Shown here: positions 1 to 10,451 of the stretch, one piece after another | How positions within the stretch are numbered: the first letter of the stretch is position 1 | Layout of the letters: every line of letters begins with the position of its first letter | Assembly: GCF_028750675.1 (NCBI RefSeq) | Contig: NZ_JAQQPZ010000003.1 | Coordinates: 310,001 to 374,000 of the forward strand | Length of the DNA: 64,000 nucleotides | Source of the DNA: Shewanella metallivivens | GTDB lineage: Bacteria > Pseudomonadota > Gammaproteobacteria > Enterobacterales > Shewanellaceae | Reading direction: 5' to 3' | Notes under the pieces: model-generated | Seen by the model: only the letters and a program-made list of their open reading frames with translations | Told to the model about the DNA's origin: nothing | Databases searched by the model: none | Translations under genes and position numbers: made by a program

Positions 1-1829
1 CTAGCCAAACGCTACAAGGGATCATAAAAGTCGATAATGTCGGTTCTGCAGTCATTGAACTGGATGATGGTTCACGATTTGTGTCAACAGCGAATCAAAC
101 CAGCAAATCATTTGGAGCCTATGAGAGTTTAAGTCAACGATTATTTGGTGACTTAAAAGAAACCTCGCGTCCTTTGTACCGTCCTTTTTATTTTGAAAGT
201 AATCAACAACAACAGCTTATCGGCACCTTAACTATTTTTTACGATACCCAAAAACTGACCAACAAACTATTTGGTCAACTTAAACTTGGGTTAATTGCCA
301 CCTTAGCCAGAGCATTATTGCTCACATTAGTATTGAGTGTGGTGTTTCATCGATTTTTAACCCAACCAATAGCCCAAATCAGTGAGGCTATTGATAAAAT
401 TGATCCAGACTCACCCGATGAAAATCTATTACCCATGTCGCCAGCCCATAAAGACGATGAATTAGGCTTGGTGACCAGTAAATTCAATCAAATATTATTG
501 CAATTTAGCCAAACTCAAAACAAATTGCGCAAAATGGCGACTCGTGATCCACTTACCGGTTTGCCAAATCGCACCTTATTATTAGAAACCTTAAACGTCA
601 CCATTCAGCGCTCTCGAGTACATAAACGTAATTTTAGCCTATTATTTATCGATTTAGACCGTTTTAAAAATGTCAACGACTCGTTAGGACATGCCCTTGG
701 CGATCAGTTTTTGGCCCGTATAGCACGCATATTAGAGCGCGTGGTCGGCGATAAAGGCAGTGTGGCTCGTTTAGGCGGTGATGAGTTTGTGATTTTGGCC
801 GATGAAATCCAAACCCCAGCTCAAGCCGCTGACTTCGTTGACAAATTACTGATTCAATTGAATGCGCCAGTGCAACTAAATGAACACGCTATCCACCCCG
901 CTGCGTCGATTGGCATATCAATATATCCAGAAGATGGCGATACTGCAGAAGATTTAATCCGCCACGCAGACATTGCCATGTACAGCGCAAAGGCTGCGGG
1001 GTCAAACCAGTGGTCTTTCTTTAAGCAACAAATGACCGAACGTGCAGCGGTAAGACTTCGCACAGAAGCCTCATTACACGATGCCTTAAAAAACAATGAG
1101 TTTTTACTGTATTTCCAACCTAAGTTTGACTTAAATACTCATAAAGTGGTTGGGTGTGAAGCGCTAATACGCTGGCAAAAAGATGGCCGAGTGATTAGTC
1201 CAATGTCATTTATTCCAGTAGCCGAAGAAACGGGCATTATCATACCAATCGGACGCTGGGTCATTGAGCAAAGTTGTAAGGTTATCCGTGAATGGCAGCG
1301 GAAATATAATTATGCCATTCCTATTGCTGTTAATGTCGCATCACAACAGTTTGCCGATGCTAGTTTAGTTCCTGATATTAAGCAATTGGCCATTCGCTAC
1401 CAAATTAGCCCTGAATTACTCGAAGTTGAAATTACTGAAACATCATTAATGAATGATGTCGAGCAGGCAATTATTAAGCTTGAACAACTTAAAACTGCCG
1501 GATTTGGTATCGCTGTTGACGATTTTGGCACGGGTTACTCTTCGCTGTCTTATTTGCGCCATCTGCCTATTACTACCATGAAAATCGACAGAGCCTTTGT
1601 GAGCGACTTACCAAAAGACAGTGCGATTGCATCAACCATTTTGATGCTTGGGCAACAATTAGATTTATCTATTGTGGCTGAGGGTATTGAAAACGAAGAA
1701 CAACTACAGTGGCTTAAAGACAACAACTGTGTGATCGGCCAAGGGTTCTTTTTTAGTGAGCCATTACCGTTAGCAGAGTTTGAGCAACAGTTTATTTCAA
1801 GCAATACCGCCAAGATTCTGCACGTTTAG
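1..1829 (+). CDS. GGDEF/EAL c-di-GMP turnover protein, 5' end outside window
   Basis: Membrane-bound bifunctional diguanylate cyclase/phosphodiesterase. The frame is open from base 3 through the first GTG at 81, so the true start lies upstream and the visible part is a fragment. In order it shows the end of a periplasmic sensor segment, one membrane helix (LLLTLVLSVVFHRF) leading into a HAMP-like region, a GGDEF domain and an EAL domain. The cyclase signature GGDEF is intact (RLGGDEFVIL). The four residues where an RxxD inhibitory site would sit read GDKG, so product inhibition through an I-site is unlikely. The EAL domain keeps EALIRW, EVEITET, DDFGTGYSSLSYL and AEGIEN, so phosphodiesterase activity is plausible. 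It converges on rpsO. In Shewanella a gene of this type commonly sits beside rpsO (recalled, not checked). Confidence 0.93.
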   Translation, partial: SQTLQGIIKVDNVGSAVIELDDGSRFVSTANQTSKSFGAYESLSQRLFGDLKETSRPLYRPFYFESNQQQQLIGTLTIFYDTQKLTNKLFGQLKLGLIATLARALLLTLVLSVVFHRFLTQPIAQISEAIDKIDPDSPDENLLPMSPAHKDDELGLVTSKFNQILLQFSQTQNKLRKMATRDPLTGLPNRTLLLETLNVTIQRSRVHKRNFSLLFIDLDRFKNVNDSLGHALGDQFLARIARILERVVGDKGSVARLGGDEFVILADEIQTPAQAADFVDKLLIQLNAPVQLNEHAIHPAASIGISIYPEDGDTAEDLIRHADIAMYSAKAAGSNQWSFFKQQMTERAAVRLRTEASLHDALKNNEFLLYFQPKFDLNTHKVVGCEALIRWQKDGRVISPMSFIPVAEETGIIIPIGRWVIEQSCKVIREWQRKYNYAIPIAVNVASQQFADASLVPDIKQLAIRYQISPELLEVEITETSLMNDVEQAIIKLEQLKTAGFGIAVDDFGTGYSSLSYLRHLPITTMKIDRAFVSDLPKDSAIASTILMLGQQLDLSIVAEGIENEEQLQWLKDNNCVIGQGFFFSEPLPLAEFEQQFISSNTAKILHV

Positions 1830-1838
1830 ACAAAACAA

Positions 1839-2160
1839 ATAATACCATTTCCATTAATGATGTCACCAATCTGAGCCACTCAGACTGTTCAGTTTAAGGT
1901 GCATTGTTAAAACAATGGTTATTCCCTTTTAAGACACAATGCAACAAAGAAATGGACAGTCTGAGGACCTCCTGCAAGGCGGGTTTCTGTGTATTCTATA
2001 CTGCCTAATAGCATTTTGAGGTACGACTGCATGGATGCAGGAGCTAGAACAACGCAGGAGCAGTTGTCGAGAACAGCTATGCCTACTATCCTATTACTTG
2101 CCTTGAAGGCTCAGGACTCCCGCTGAATGACCAGATAATGGTTGGAGTGAGTGGGTATTA
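1839..2160. repeat. Putative dispersed intergenic repeat between the GGDEF/EAL gene and rpsO
   Basis: A non-coding block of about 320 bases with many internal inverted and direct repeats. The ends carry taatacc (about 1840) and ggtatta (about 2154) in inverted orientation. Inside are ctcagactgt (1879-1888) and acagtctgag (1956-1965), gcattgt (1901-1907) and acaatgc (1936-1942), and two copies of gcaggagc near 2036 and 2054. No frame looks coding. The arrangement resembles a MITE-like or REP-like element. Copy number elsewhere in the genome cannot be judged from this window, so this is a structural inference. Confidence 0.4.
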
Positions 2161-2182
2161 GGCACATTAAATTTAAGACAAT

Positions 2183-2210
2183 AAAAAAGGAGGCCAATGC
2201 CTCCTTTTTT
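2183..2210 (-). terminator. Intrinsic terminator after rpsO
   Basis: A 12-bp stem (2183-2194 with 2199-2210) and a CAAT loop, with A/T runs on both flanks. It lies about 40 bases past the rpsO stop and could also stop transcription arriving from the plus strand. Confidence 0.85.
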
Positions 2211-2248
2211 ACGGTTTGTTGCCCAGTGATACTAAGCAACACATCGAA

Positions 2249-2518
2249 TTAACGACGTAAACCTAACTTCTTGATTAGATCAGCATAACGATCTGCATCA
2301 GTACGCTTTAGGTAAGCAGTAAGCTTACGACGAGCGCTAACCATGCGTAATAGACCACGACGTGAGTGGTGATCATGGATGTGCTCTTTAAAGTGACCTT
2401 GAAGGTGGTTAATTTGAGCAGTTAACAAAGCTACTTGAACTTCAGTTGAACCTGAATCGTTTTCGCCGCGACCAAACTCAGCTAAAATTTTTGCTTTTGC
2501 TTCAGCACTTAGTGACAT
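2249..2518 (-). CDS. rpsO: 30S ribosomal protein S15
   Basis: Binds 16S rRNA in the central domain and nucleates assembly of the 30S platform. At 89 residues it matches the usual length. The conserved core [17 protein letters not shown] and the [11 protein letters not shown] segment are present, and the protein ends GLRR. I chose the ATG at 2518 over an in-frame TTG four codons upstream, because family members start MSLS and GGAG lies six bases before this ATG. It is the last gene of the nusA operon in this window. pnp, the usual next gene in E. coli, is absent here because a GGDEF/EAL gene on the other strand intervenes. The family often represses its own translation; I cannot show that here. 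Confidence 0.97.
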   Translation of the reverse strand: MSLSAEAKAKILAEFGRGENDSGSTEVQVALLTAQINHLQGHFKEHIHDHHSRRGLLRMVSARRKLTAYLKRTDADRYADLIKKLGLRR

Positions 2519-2645
2519 GTGTATCTCCAAAAAAGTAAATGTATCTCTAGCCGATCACTAACTCAGCCAGAGCGAGCGCGGTATAATAACGAGATTAACC
2601 TGCAACCGCAATAAAAAAACGCAAAAAAACGAACTATTTGTGTCG

Positions 2646-3599
2646 TTAAGATTGCTGTGCACTTTCATGCATAACAATAAGACGCTTAGGCGCTAATAAA
2701 CCATCGTCATTCATCATACCAATGCCAACAAACTTACGTTCATCACCAATTGTAATCCGCACTAAGCAATCAGGCTTTAACCCCGACGCTTGAATAGCTT
2801 GACCTTGCATAACGTAGTACAGCATGGCATCAGGCAGGTTAATTTCTGGGAAATTAGCCACTGCGGTATCCATAGGCAATAATAAAGGATCAAGTAAGGT
2901 TTTAGGGGCAACCTCTTGCTCTTGAGCCTGGACCAACAATGCTTCTAGCTCTGCCAAGCTGACCATTTTTTCATATGGATAGTCTGCAACTTGAGTACGG
3001 CGCAACATAATCACATGAGCACCACATCCAAGCATTTCACCTAAATCATCGATAATAGTGCGGATATAAGTGCCTTTAGAGCAGTGTATGTCTAAGGTTA
3101 ACTCATCACCTTCAAGCTTGATGAAATTAAGTTCAAATACCGTTATCGGACGCGATTCACGCGGTACTTCAATGCCTTCACGCGCATATTTATACAAAGG
3201 CTGACCTTGGTATTTTAGTGCGGAATACATTGACGGAATTTGTTGGGTCGTTCCACGAAAGAACTCAAGTTTTTCATCTAGAAAAGCCTGAGTAAATTCA
3301 ACTGGACGCGTTTGGACGACTTCACCGTCGGAATCACTGGTGTCAGTACGCTCACCCAATTTTGCTGTAACAAGGTAACGTTTATCAGCATCCAAGAGAT
3401 GTTGAGAAAACTTAGTCGCCTCGCCTAAGCAAATTGGTAACATTCCGGTCGCTAATGGATCTAACGCGCCAGTATGACCGGCTTTATTCGCGTTAAAAAT
3501 GCGCTTAACACGTTGCAAAGCAAAGTTAGAACTCATGCCAGTGTCTTTATCGAGTAACACGATTCCGTCGATGAAGCGACCTTTAGGGCGACGAGCCAT
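2646..3599 (-). CDS. truB: tRNA pseudouridine-55 synthase TruB
   Basis: Isomerises U55 in the T-loop of nearly all tRNAs. The catalytic aspartate is Asp47 in [12 protein letters not shown]. The C-terminal part carries a PUA-like RNA-binding segment ending near the [16 protein letters not shown] stretch. Length (317) is normal. The ATG overlaps the rbfA stop as TAATG, so the two genes are translationally coupled. A spacer of about 127 bases separates truB from rpsO and shows no convincing terminator, so read-through into rpsO is expected. Confidence 0.97.
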   Translation of the reverse strand: MARRPKGRFIDGIVLLDKDTGMSSNFALQRVKRIFNANKAGHTGALDPLATGMLPICLGEATKFSQHLLDADKRYLVTAKLGERTDTSDSDGEVVQTRPVEFTQAFLDEKLEFFRGTTQQIPSMYSALKYQGQPLYKYAREGIEVPRESRPITVFELNFIKLEGDELTLDIHCSKGTYIRTIIDDLGEMLGCGAHVIMLRRTQVADYPYEKMVSLAELEALLVQAQEQEVAPKTLLDPLLLPMDTAVANFPEINLPDAMLYYVMQGQAIQASGLKPDCLVRITIGDERKFVGIGMMNDDGLLAPKRLIVMHESAQQS

Positions 3600-4030
3600 T
3601 AATCTTGCTCCTTGTCACCGTCAACAGCTTCGCTGCTTTCTGGTGCCTGTGGATCAAATTGTTGTTGCTTAGCTTTATCTTTATTAATGACCTGCGTGAC
3701 TAGGTTAGACATTCGCATGCCCTCTACTAAAGAGCTGTCATAAACAAAGCGCAGTTCAGGCATAACACGTAATTTCATACGTCCCGCCACTAACGTGCGA
3801 ATATAAGGTGCAGCTGCGCTTAGCGCATCAACTTTTTGCTGAACAAGTTCGTTATCTTCTTCAAAGAAGGTTACAAAAACTTTTGCATAGCTTAAGTCAC
3901 GTGAAACGTCTACGTCGTTTACGGTAACAAAGCCTATACGTGGATCTTTCATATCGCGCTGTAACACCATTGCAAGTTCTTGCTGGAGTTGTTGAGCGAT
4001 ACGGCGGGTACGACTAAATTCTTTTGCCAT
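3599..4030 (-). CDS. rbfA: Ribosome-binding factor A
   Basis: KH-type cold-shock factor that binds immature 30S subunits and helps 16S 5'-end maturation. It starts [14 protein letters not shown], the family N-terminus. A longer frame from 4063 would add eleven unconserved residues, so I place the start at 4030. The core ([25 protein letters not shown]) is intact. The C-terminus has an acidic, Gln-rich tail typical of marine gammaproteobacteria. It lies 65 bases after infB and overlaps truB by one base. Confidence 0.95.
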   Translation of the reverse strand: MAKEFSRTRRIAQQLQQELAMVLQRDMKDPRIGFVTVNDVDVSRDLSYAKVFVTFFEEDNELVQQKVDALSAAAPYIRTLVAGRMKLRVMPELRFVYDSSLVEGMRMSNLVTQVINKDKAKQQQFDPQAPESSEAVDGDKEQD

Positions 4031-4095
4031 GATGATATGCCATAACGTTGGGTATACAATCAAAAAGGGCGGCTAATGCCGCCCTGTTTTGGTTC

Positions 4096-6750
4096 TTATA
4101 AGGTGCGAGCTATCTCGACGGTTTCAAAGACCTCAATCTGGTCTCCTACACGTACGTCATTATAGTTCTTCACGCCGATACCACATTCCATACCGTTGCG
4201 TACTTCTGTTGCATCGTCTTTGAAGCGACGTAATGATTCAAGTTCACCTTCGAAGATAACCACGTTTTCACGTAGTACACGGATTGGCGCGCTGCGCTTA
4301 ACCAGGCCTTCGGTAACCATACAACCAGCAATAGCACCCAGTTTAGGCGACTTAAACACGTCACGAACTTCAGCAAGACCAATAATCTCTTGTTTGAACT
4401 CAGGTGCTAACATACCGGTCATTGCAGCTCGTACTTCATCAATTAGATTATAGATGATGCTGTAATAACGTAGGTCAACACTTTCTGTTTCGATAGTCTT
4501 ACGCGCTTGAGCATCTGCACGAACGTTAAAACCAACAAGAATAGCATTTGATGCCGCTGCAAGTGTTGCGTCAGTTTCAGTTAATGCACCGACACCACGA
4601 GCAATGATGTTCACTTTAACTTCGTCAGTAGACAGTTTAGTTAATGAATCACAAATTGCTTCTAGTGAGCCTTGTACATCCGCTTTAAGTACGATGTTCA
4701 GCTCTTGTACTTCGCCTTCTTCCATGTTGGCAAACATGTTTTCTAGTTTCGACTTCTGCTGACGAGCTAACTTAACGTCACGGAACTTACCTTGACGATA
4801 TAGTGCGACTTCGCGCGCTTTACGCTCATCACGTACAACGGTCGCTTCATCACCCGCTGACGGCACACCTGAAAGGCCTAAAATCTCTACAGGAATAGAT
4901 GGACCCGCTTCAGTAATTGCTTTACCGTTTTCGTCTTTCATCGCACGGATTTTGCCGTACTCTAAACCACATAAAACGATATCACCTTGGCGTAACGTTC
5001 CTTCTTGAACAAGGATAGTTGCCACAGGGCCACGGCCTTTATCAAGTTGTGACTCAATCACCACACCAGCAGCCATTGTATCGCGTACGGCTTTAAGTTC
5101 TAACACTTCAGCTTGTAGTAAGATGCCTTCTAACAACTCATCAACACCGTCACCTGTTTTAGCTGACAAGTGGACAAACATGTTGTCTCCACCCCAATCT
5201 TCAGACATCACGCCATGCTGAGAAAGTTCGCTCTTAACACGCTCTGGATCAGCTTCTGGCTTATCCATTTTGTTAACCGCAACAATTAATGGCACATTAC
5301 CAGCTTTAGCATGTTGAATCGCTTCGATGGTTTGCGGCATTACGCCGTCATCAGCAGCAACAACCAAAATAACAATATCCGTTGCCTTAGCACCACGAGC
5401 ACGCATCGAGGTAAACGCAGCGTGACCAGGGGTATCAAGGAAAGTAATCATGCCATTGTCTGTTTCAACATGGTATGCACCAATGTGCTGAGTAATACCA
5501 CCGGCTTCGCCATCGGCAACTTTAGCGCGACGAATGTAGTCAAGTAGTGACGTTTTACCATGGTCAACGTGCCCCATAATAGTCACAACTGGCGCACGTG
5601 ATTCTAGAATTACGTTATCATCACGGTCTTGTAGTACTTGATGCTCTAATTCGTTTTCACGAATTAATACCACTTTGTGACCCATTTCTTCTGCAACCAT
5701 TTGAGCAGTTTCTTGGTCAAGTACTTGGTTGATCGTTACCATTGAACCCATTTTCATCATTTGTTTGATGATCTCAGTGGCTTTAATTGCCATTAAGTGA
5801 GCAAGTTCAGATACGGTTACGGTTTCACCGATACGTACATCGCGAGTGACTGCTGCTGCTGGCTTGTTAAAACCATGAGCCATCGATTGCGGTGCGGTAC
5901 TGCGATTACGCATGTGTTTTTCACGGCCATCACGTGCATCTTTACCACCACGTTTTTTATTGGTGTTTTTGTTGCGTGCACGACGACCACGTTTTTCATC
6001 ATCAGCATCAGAACTGTCTTCTGCTGCACGAGCAACTTTAGACGTTGTGATGTGGTGATCGCTGTTCTTTTCAGCATCTAAACGTTGACGTTCTTCTTCA
6101 GCCCAACGCTTCGAGTTTTCTTCAGCTAATTTGCGTGCTTTTTCTGCCGCTTTAGCTGCTTCTTCTTTCTGCTTTTCGGTTAATACCGCTTCTTGAGTTG
6201 CTTTTAAGCGCTCAGCTTCTGCTTTTGCTGCTGCCGTTTCTGGATCAGCGGCTTTAGGCGCTTTTTTAGGCTCTGCTTTCGGTTTTTCTGATTTCACTTT
6301 GGCTTCTGCTTCTGCTTTTTTCTTCGCTTCGGCGTCAGCTTTGGCTTTAGCTTCTGCTGCTGCTTTTGCTTCAGCCTCAGCTTTTGCCTTAGCTTCGGCT
6401 TCTGCTTTTGCTTTGGCTTGAGCTTCTAACTCAGCTTGTTTTGCTAATTCAGCATCATCACGCTTAACAAAAGTACGTTTTTTACGCACTTCAACTTTCA
6501 CGTCTTTAGACTGACCGCCTGTACTTGCAACACTTAATGTTGACACAGTTTTACGCTGAAGCGTCATTTTAGTCGGTGCAGAATCTGCACCGTGCTGTTT
6601 TTTCAGATAATCTAAAAGCTGTTGCTTTTCTTGCTCTGAAACGGTGTCTTTCTGTTGCTTTTTAATACCAGCATCTGAAAACTGCTCGATTAGTCGATCA
6701 ACCGATTTTCCCACTTCTGCTGCTAATTTTTCTACACTTGTATCTGCCAT
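4096..6750 (-). CDS. infB: Translation initiation factor IF-2
   Basis: GTPase that brings fMet-tRNA to the 30S subunit and promotes subunit joining. The 884 residues comprise an IF2_N domain (about 1-60), a long Ala/Lys/Glu-rich linker (about 105-170) that is nearly pure repeat, and a basic Arg/Lys/Asn stretch. The G domain follows, with G1 [10 protein letters not shown]3 DTPGHAAF and G4 NKMD, then the beta-barrel and fMet-tRNA-binding C-terminal domains. The ATG at 6750 is preceded by AGGGGGAT; the TTG one codon upstream is not needed. It sits 25 bases after nusA. The linker repeat makes several spurious overlapping frames here. Confidence 0.98.
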   Translation of the reverse strand: MADTSVEKLAAEVGKSVDRLIEQFSDAGIKKQQKDTVSEQEKQQLLDYLKKQHGADSAPTKMTLQRKTVSTLSVASTGGQSKDVKVEVRKKRTFVKRDDAELAKQAELEAQAKAKAEAEAKAKAEAEAKAAAEAKAKADAEAKKKAEAEAKVKSEKPKAEPKKAPKAADPETAAAKAEAERLKATQEAVLTEKQKEEAAKAAEKARKLAEENSKRWAEEERQRLDAEKNSDHHITTSKVARAAEDSSDADDEKRGRRARNKNTNKKRGGKDARDGREKHMRNRSTAPQSMAHGFNKPAAAVTRDVRIGETVTVSELAHLMAIKATEIIKQMMKMGSMVTINQVLDQETAQMVAEEMGHKVVLIRENELEHQVLQDRDDNVILESRAPVVTIMGHVDHGKTSLLDYIRRAKVADGEAGGITQHIGAYHVETDNGMITFLDTPGHAAFTSMRARGAKATDIVILVVAADDGVMPQTIEAIQHAKAGNVPLIVAVNKMDKPEADPERVKSELSQHGVMSEDWGGDNMFVHLSAKTGDGVDELLEGILLQAEVLELKAVRDTMAAGVVIESQLDKGRGPVATILVQEGTLRQGDIVLCGLEYGKIRAMKDENGKAITEAGPSIPVEILGLSGVPSAGDEATVVRDERKAREVALYRQGKFRDVKLARQQKSKLENMFANMEEGEVQELNIVLKADVQGSLEAICDSLTKLSTDEVKVNIIARGVGALTETDATLAAASNAILVGFNVRADAQARKTIETESVDLRYYSIIYNLIDEVRAAMTGMLAPEFKQEIIGLAEVRDVFKSPKLGAIAGCMVTEGLVKRSAPIRVLRENVVIFEGELESLRRFKDDATEVRNGMECGIGVKNYNDVRVGDQIEVFETVEIARTL

Positions 6751-6775
6751 CAATTAAATCCCCCTGTTGATCGAC

Positions 6776-8275
6776 TTATGCTTCTTCGCCAAACCAACAG
6801 ATGTTGCGGGCAGCCATAATAAGCTCACCTGCTTTTTCTTCTGTTAATTCTTCAATATCAATTAAATCGTCAATACCTTGCTCGGCCAAGTCTTCTAAAG
6901 TCACTACACCTTTGCTCGCAAGAACATAAGCTAAATGTCTTTCTAATCCTTCCAATGCTAATAAATCATCACTTGGCTCTGCACCATCTAACGCTTCTTC
7001 AGTGGCTAATGCTCTTGTTGAGATAGCCGCTTTTGCACGTTCACGTAATGCCGCGACGATTCCTTCGTCAAAGCCTTCTATTGCGAGTAGTTCAGATTCT
7101 GGCACATAAGCAATTTCTTCAAGTGAAGTAAATCCTTCATCAGCTAATACGCTTGCAAAATCTGTATCTACATCTAGCGAAGCAACAAACAAATCAATCA
7201 CCTTAGCGCTTTCGGCTTGGTGTTTCTTGTTCATGTCTTCTACTGTCATTACGTTAAGTTCCCAACCTGTTAGTTGAGTGGCTAAACGTACGTTTTGGCC
7301 GTTACGACCAATTGCTTGAGCTAAACTGTCTGCTTCAACTGCAATGTCCATAGAGTGGTTGTCTTCGTCCACAATAATAGACGCAACGTCGGCTGGCGCC
7401 ATGGCATTGATCACATATTGAGCAGGATTATCATCCCACATCACGATATCAACACGTTCGCCACCTAATTCGTTTGACACAGCTTGAACACGTGCACCGC
7501 GCATACCAACACAAGCGCCAATGGGGTCGATGCGACGGTCATTTGATTTTACAGCAATCTTCGCGCGAGCGCCTGGATCACGAGCAGCACCCATCACTTC
7601 AATCATTTCGTCGTAAATTTCAGGCACTTCTACACGGAAAAGCTCGATTAACATATCAGGCTTACTGCGTGTTAAAAATAACTGAGCACCACGCGCTTCT
7701 GGACGAACGGCATACAATAATGCACGTACACGGTCACCTGGGCGGAATGATTCACGACTGATTAAGTCTTCTTTAAATAATACGCCATCGGCATTATTAC
7801 CTAAATCGACAACCACGCTCTCACGGGTGCTTTTCTTTACAACACCAGTAACGATTTCGCCTTCACGTTCAATAAATTGTTCAACGATTTGTGCACGCTC
7901 AGCTTCTCGTACTTTTTGCACAATGACTTGCTTAGCTGTTTGTGTTGTAATGCGGTCGAAAGCGACAGAGTCGATTTGATCTTCAATAAATTCGCCAGGT
8001 TGAATTTCTGGGTCTTCAAAACGTGCAGCTTCAAGGGTAATTTCGCTGTATGGGTTTTCTAATGCTTCACCCTGGTCATCAACAACCATCCAACGACGGA
8101 ACGTATCGTAATGACCGGTTTTACGATCAATTGCAACACGAACTTCAATATCACCTTCGTATTTTTTCTTAGTAGCAGTAGCTAATGCGATTTCTAGCGC
8201 TTCAAAAATTTTCTCGCGCGGAACGCCTTTCTCATTGGAAACCGCTTCTGCGACTAGCAGGATCTCTTTATTCAT
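6776..8275 (-). CDS. nusA: Transcription termination/antitermination protein NusA
   Basis: RNA polymerase-bound factor that modulates pausing, intrinsic termination and antitermination. The 499 residues contain the N-terminal polymerase-binding domain, an S1 domain ([20 protein letters not shown]), two KH domains (including [17 protein letters not shown] and [15 protein letters not shown]) and two C-terminal acidic repeat domains. The start has GAGG about eight bases upstream. It lies 31 bases after rimP. In E. coli NusA influences expression of its own operon through terminators located after metY, and equivalent terminators are visible here at 8782-8868. Confidence 0.98.
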   Translation of the reverse strand: MNKEILLVAEAVSNEKGVPREKIFEALEIALATATKKKYEGDIEVRVAIDRKTGHYDTFRRWMVVDDQGEALENPYSEITLEAARFEDPEIQPGEFIEDQIDSVAFDRITTQTAKQVIVQKVREAERAQIVEQFIEREGEIVTGVVKKSTRESVVVDLGNNADGVLFKEDLISRESFRPGDRVRALLYAVRPEARGAQLFLTRSKPDMLIELFRVEVPEIYDEMIEVMGAARDPGARAKIAVKSNDRRIDPIGACVGMRGARVQAVSNELGGERVDIVMWDDNPAQYVINAMAPADVASIIVDEDNHSMDIAVEADSLAQAIGRNGQNVRLATQLTGWELNVMTVEDMNKKHQAESAKVIDLFVASLDVDTDFASVLADEGFTSLEEIAYVPESELLAIEGFDEGIVAALRERAKAAISTRALATEEALDGAEPSDDLLALEGLERHLAYVLASKGVVTLEDLAEQGIDDLIDIEELTEEKAGELIMAARNICWFGEEA

Positions 8276-8306
8276 TTGGTCTTGCCTCGTTCTTCACCTG
8301 AAACTA

Positions 8307-8762
8307 TCAAAACTTAGCGATAATGTTGCCTTTACGGATATTATCCAAAGCAACAATCAAGTCTTTACCATCAACTTTGATGGTGAGCATTTGCCCATCA
8401 ACACTAGTGATGACGCCTTTTAAATTACGACTACCCGCAACAGGCATAGTCAACTGTACTTTCGCATCTTCACCGATATAAGCGGCATACTGCGCTGCAG
8501 TAAATAGCGGTCTATCTACCCCTGGTGAAGAAACTTCTAATGTGTATTCTGTCGAAATGGGGTCTTCAACATCCATAACAGCACTGACTTGGCGACTGGC
8601 CTCAGCGCAATCTTCAATATTGATGCCATTCTCGTGATCGATAAACACACGGAGTATTGAATGACGACCAGCTTGAACATATTCAATGCCCCAAAGCTGA
8701 AAGCCTGAAGCTTCAACTGGCACAGTTAATAATTCAACTAGTTTGGATTCTATTGTTGCCAA
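8307..8762 (-). CDS. rimP: Ribosome maturation factor RimP, TTG start
   Basis: Needed for 30S maturation. Only the part from [21 protein letters not shown] onward matches the family, giving 151 residues against about 150 in E. coli. That places the start at a TTG (8762), with GGGGG six bases upstream. A longer open frame exists from an ATG at 8864, but its first 34 codons run through two transcription terminators and have no family counterpart. Conserved [17 protein letters not shown] and [13 protein letters not shown] segments are present. It is the first protein gene of the nusA operon. Confidence 0.93.
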   Translation of the reverse strand: MATIESKLVELLTVPVEASGFQLWGIEYVQAGRHSILRVFIDHENGINIEDCAEASRQVSAVMDVEDPISTEYTLEVSSPGVDRPLFTAAQYAAYIGEDAKVQLTMPVAGSRNLKGVITSVDGQMLTIKVDGKDLIVALDNIRKGNIIAKF

Positions 8763-8781
8763 AAATGACCCCCAAAAAAAC

Positions 8782-8801
8782 AAAAAAAGGGCTAAAAGCC
8801 C
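8782..8801 (-). terminator. Terminator t2 between metY and rimP
   Basis: GGGCT (8789-8793) pairs with AGCCC (8797-8801) around a three-base loop. A seven-U run (8782-8788) follows on the minus strand. It ends only 20 bases before the rimP TTG, so expression of the operon must depend on read-through or on a promoter nested inside. Confidence 0.8.
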
Positions 8802-8846
8802 CAGAGCAACCCGCCATAAACACGGATATTTAAAAGTCCATATAAC

Positions 8847-8868
8847 AAAAAACCCCGTAATCACGAGG
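8847..8868 (-). terminator. Terminator t1 after metY
   Basis: Minus-strand stem CCTCGT/ACGGGG with one G-U pair and a GATT loop (8853-8868), followed by six U. It lies about 65 bases after metY and is the first of two tandem terminators before rimP. Confidence 0.78.
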
Positions 8869-8932
8869 TCATTTTATTATAGAACCTGTAAATTGCGATT
8901 TAATTTCAATGTGAAAATAAATCGCAAGGAGC

Positions 8933-9008
<76 letters not shown>

Positions 9009-9090
9009 TCAACTGCATGCAAGTATATTGATTTACGTCATATCTTGCAATAACTAATCAAACACAATCCTTAGTTTGTTAGTTAAAATT

Positions 9091-9177
9091 TGGTGCCGAG
9101 AGCGGGACTTGAACCCGCACGTCCGTTAGGACACAGCCACCTCAAGGCTGCGCGTCTACCAATTCCACCACCTCGGC
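9091..9177 (-). tRNA. leuU: tRNA-Leu (GAG)
   Basis: An 87-base class II tRNA with acceptor GCCGAGG, anticodon GAG in loop CTTGAGGT, a long variable arm, T-loop GTTCAAGTC and encoded CCA. It sits between secG and metY, the same neighbourhood as E. coli leuU. Confidence 0.97.
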
Positions 9178-9190
9178 GACACCTGGTTTA

Positions 9191-9526
9191 CTAGTCAGGA
9201 ATTTTCGTTTCTGACTGTTCGGTTTGCACAGGCGCTTCATCAATGATTTGCTCTGCTGCTGAACCTAAATCGTTCCATTGATCGTTCTGCTGTGTATGGT
9301 TAGCACTTAAATTACCAATCACTAAGCTTAATGCGAAAAACGCAATCGCTAAAACAGCAGTCGAACGGGTCAGGAAGTTACCTGAACCACTTGAGCCAAA
9401 TAAAGTGCCTGAAGCACCGGCTCCGAAAGATGCGCCCATATCGGCACCCTTTCCTTGTTGGATTAAAATTAAGCCGACTAGACCTAATGCAACCACCAAG
9501 TATACAACTATAAGAACTTCGTACAT
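9191..9526 (-). CDS. secG: Protein translocase subunit SecG
   Basis: Small inner-membrane subunit of the SecYEG channel that assists SecA-driven export. Two membrane helices are visible (VLIVVYLVVALGLVGLILI and TAVLAIAFFALSLVIGNL). Between them is the conserved loop QQGKGADMGASFGAGASGTLFG. An acidic, Gln-rich tail follows. It lies four bases after tpiA and just upstream of the tRNA-Leu gene, so tpiA-secG-leuU are probably co-transcribed. Confidence 0.96.
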   Translation of the reverse strand: MYEVLIVVYLVVALGLVGLILIQQGKGADMGASFGAGASGTLFGSSGSGNFLTRSTAVLAIAFFALSLVIGNLSANHTQQNDQWNDLGSAAEQIIDEAPVQTEQSETKIPD

Positions 9527-9530
9527 ATTA

Positions 9531-10313
9531 TTACGCGCTCATCGCTATGGTGCATAAACTTAAAAACTCTGTTGAGTTTAAACTTGCACCGCCAATCAGA
9601 CCACCATCAACATCGGGTTGGGCAAAGATATCTGCCGCATTATTGGGGGTAACACTACCACCGTAAAGAATCCTAATGTTCTCTCCAATAAATGGAGACA
9701 CTTCAGAGAGGCGACTGCGAATAAACGCATGAACTTCTTGTGCCTGCTCTGGTGTAGCGCTTTTACCGGTTCCTACAGCCCATAAAGGTTCGTAGGCGAT
9801 AATCGCGTTATCAAAAGCCATGGTACCGTTTTTTTCAATTACAATATCTAGCTCTTCGGCAATCACCTCAAAGGTGCGTCTTGCTTCACGAGCAGGTCCT
9901 GATTCACCGACACACAGTATTGGTGTTAGACCATTTTTTTGTGCTGCAGCAAACTTCTCTGCCACAATATTACTCGTCTCTCCGTACATACGGCGACGTT
10001 CGGAATGGCCGATAATGACATATCGACATCCTGAATCTTTTAGCATTTGCCCGGAAATCTCACCGGTGTACGCACCAAAATCATGTTGACTAAGATTTTG
10101 CGCGCCCATTCTAACAAGCGCTCCATCTAAGGTTTGCTTATTGGCTTCAAGCAGCTGCCTAACACTTTCAAGATAAATTGAAGGCGGGCATAAAACCACT
10201 TCAGCTGAATCATTTTGGAGCTTAGTAGCAAATTTTTTAAATAACTCTTCAGCTAAAGCTGAATTGCCATTCATTTTCCAATTGCCAGCTACCATAGGAC
10301 GTCTGAGTGCCAT
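9531..10313 (-). CDS. tpiA: Triosephosphate isomerase
   Basis: Interconverts dihydroxyacetone phosphate and glyceraldehyde 3-phosphate in glycolysis and gluconeogenesis. Asn11 and Lys13 in GNWKMNG, the catalytic His in IGHSERR, the catalytic Glu in AYEPLWAVGTGKSATP and the phosphate-binding GGSV are all present. The start is the ATG at 10313, with AGGAG upstream, giving the normal 260 residues. The open frame extends 38 codons further upstream without similarity. Placement between glmM and secG is typical for Shewanella, not E. coli. Confidence 0.97.
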   Translation of the reverse strand: MALRRPMVAGNWKMNGNSALAEELFKKFATKLQNDSAEVVLCPPSIYLESVRQLLEANKQTLDGALVRMGAQNLSQHDFGAYTGEISGQMLKDSGCRYVIIGHSERRRMYGETSNIVAEKFAAAQKNGLTPILCVGESGPAREARRTFEVIAEELDIVIEKNGTMAFDNAIIAYEPLWAVGTGKSATPEQAQEVHAFIRSRLSEVSPFIGENIRILYGGSVTPNNAADIFAQPDVDGGLIGGASLNSTEFLSLCTIAMSA

Positions 10314-10451
10314 CACGGTCTCCTCTGAAAGCGGCGTGAATAATAGCGAACCACTTCTCAAGTTACAATAGGTAAAAGGGGAATATTTCAGTTTACCTGT
10401 CGAAGCGTCTACTTTTTGAGCGCGCAACTACATTACTGAATATTCAAATAA

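Noticed and set aside
81..1829. Complete gene starting at the GTG at 81
   Set aside because: The same frame is open upstream to the window edge and encodes residues continuous with the sensor domain, so the gene is truncated by the window.
5797..6081. Overlapping reading frames within infB
   Set aside because: The low-complexity Ala/Lys/Glu linker of IF-2 keeps alternative frames open by composition; no ribosome-binding sites or families were found.
8763..8864. N-terminal extension of RimP from an ATG at 8864
   Set aside because: These 34 codons run through two intrinsic terminators, are hydrophobic with no family counterpart, and homologues start at the TTG at 8762.
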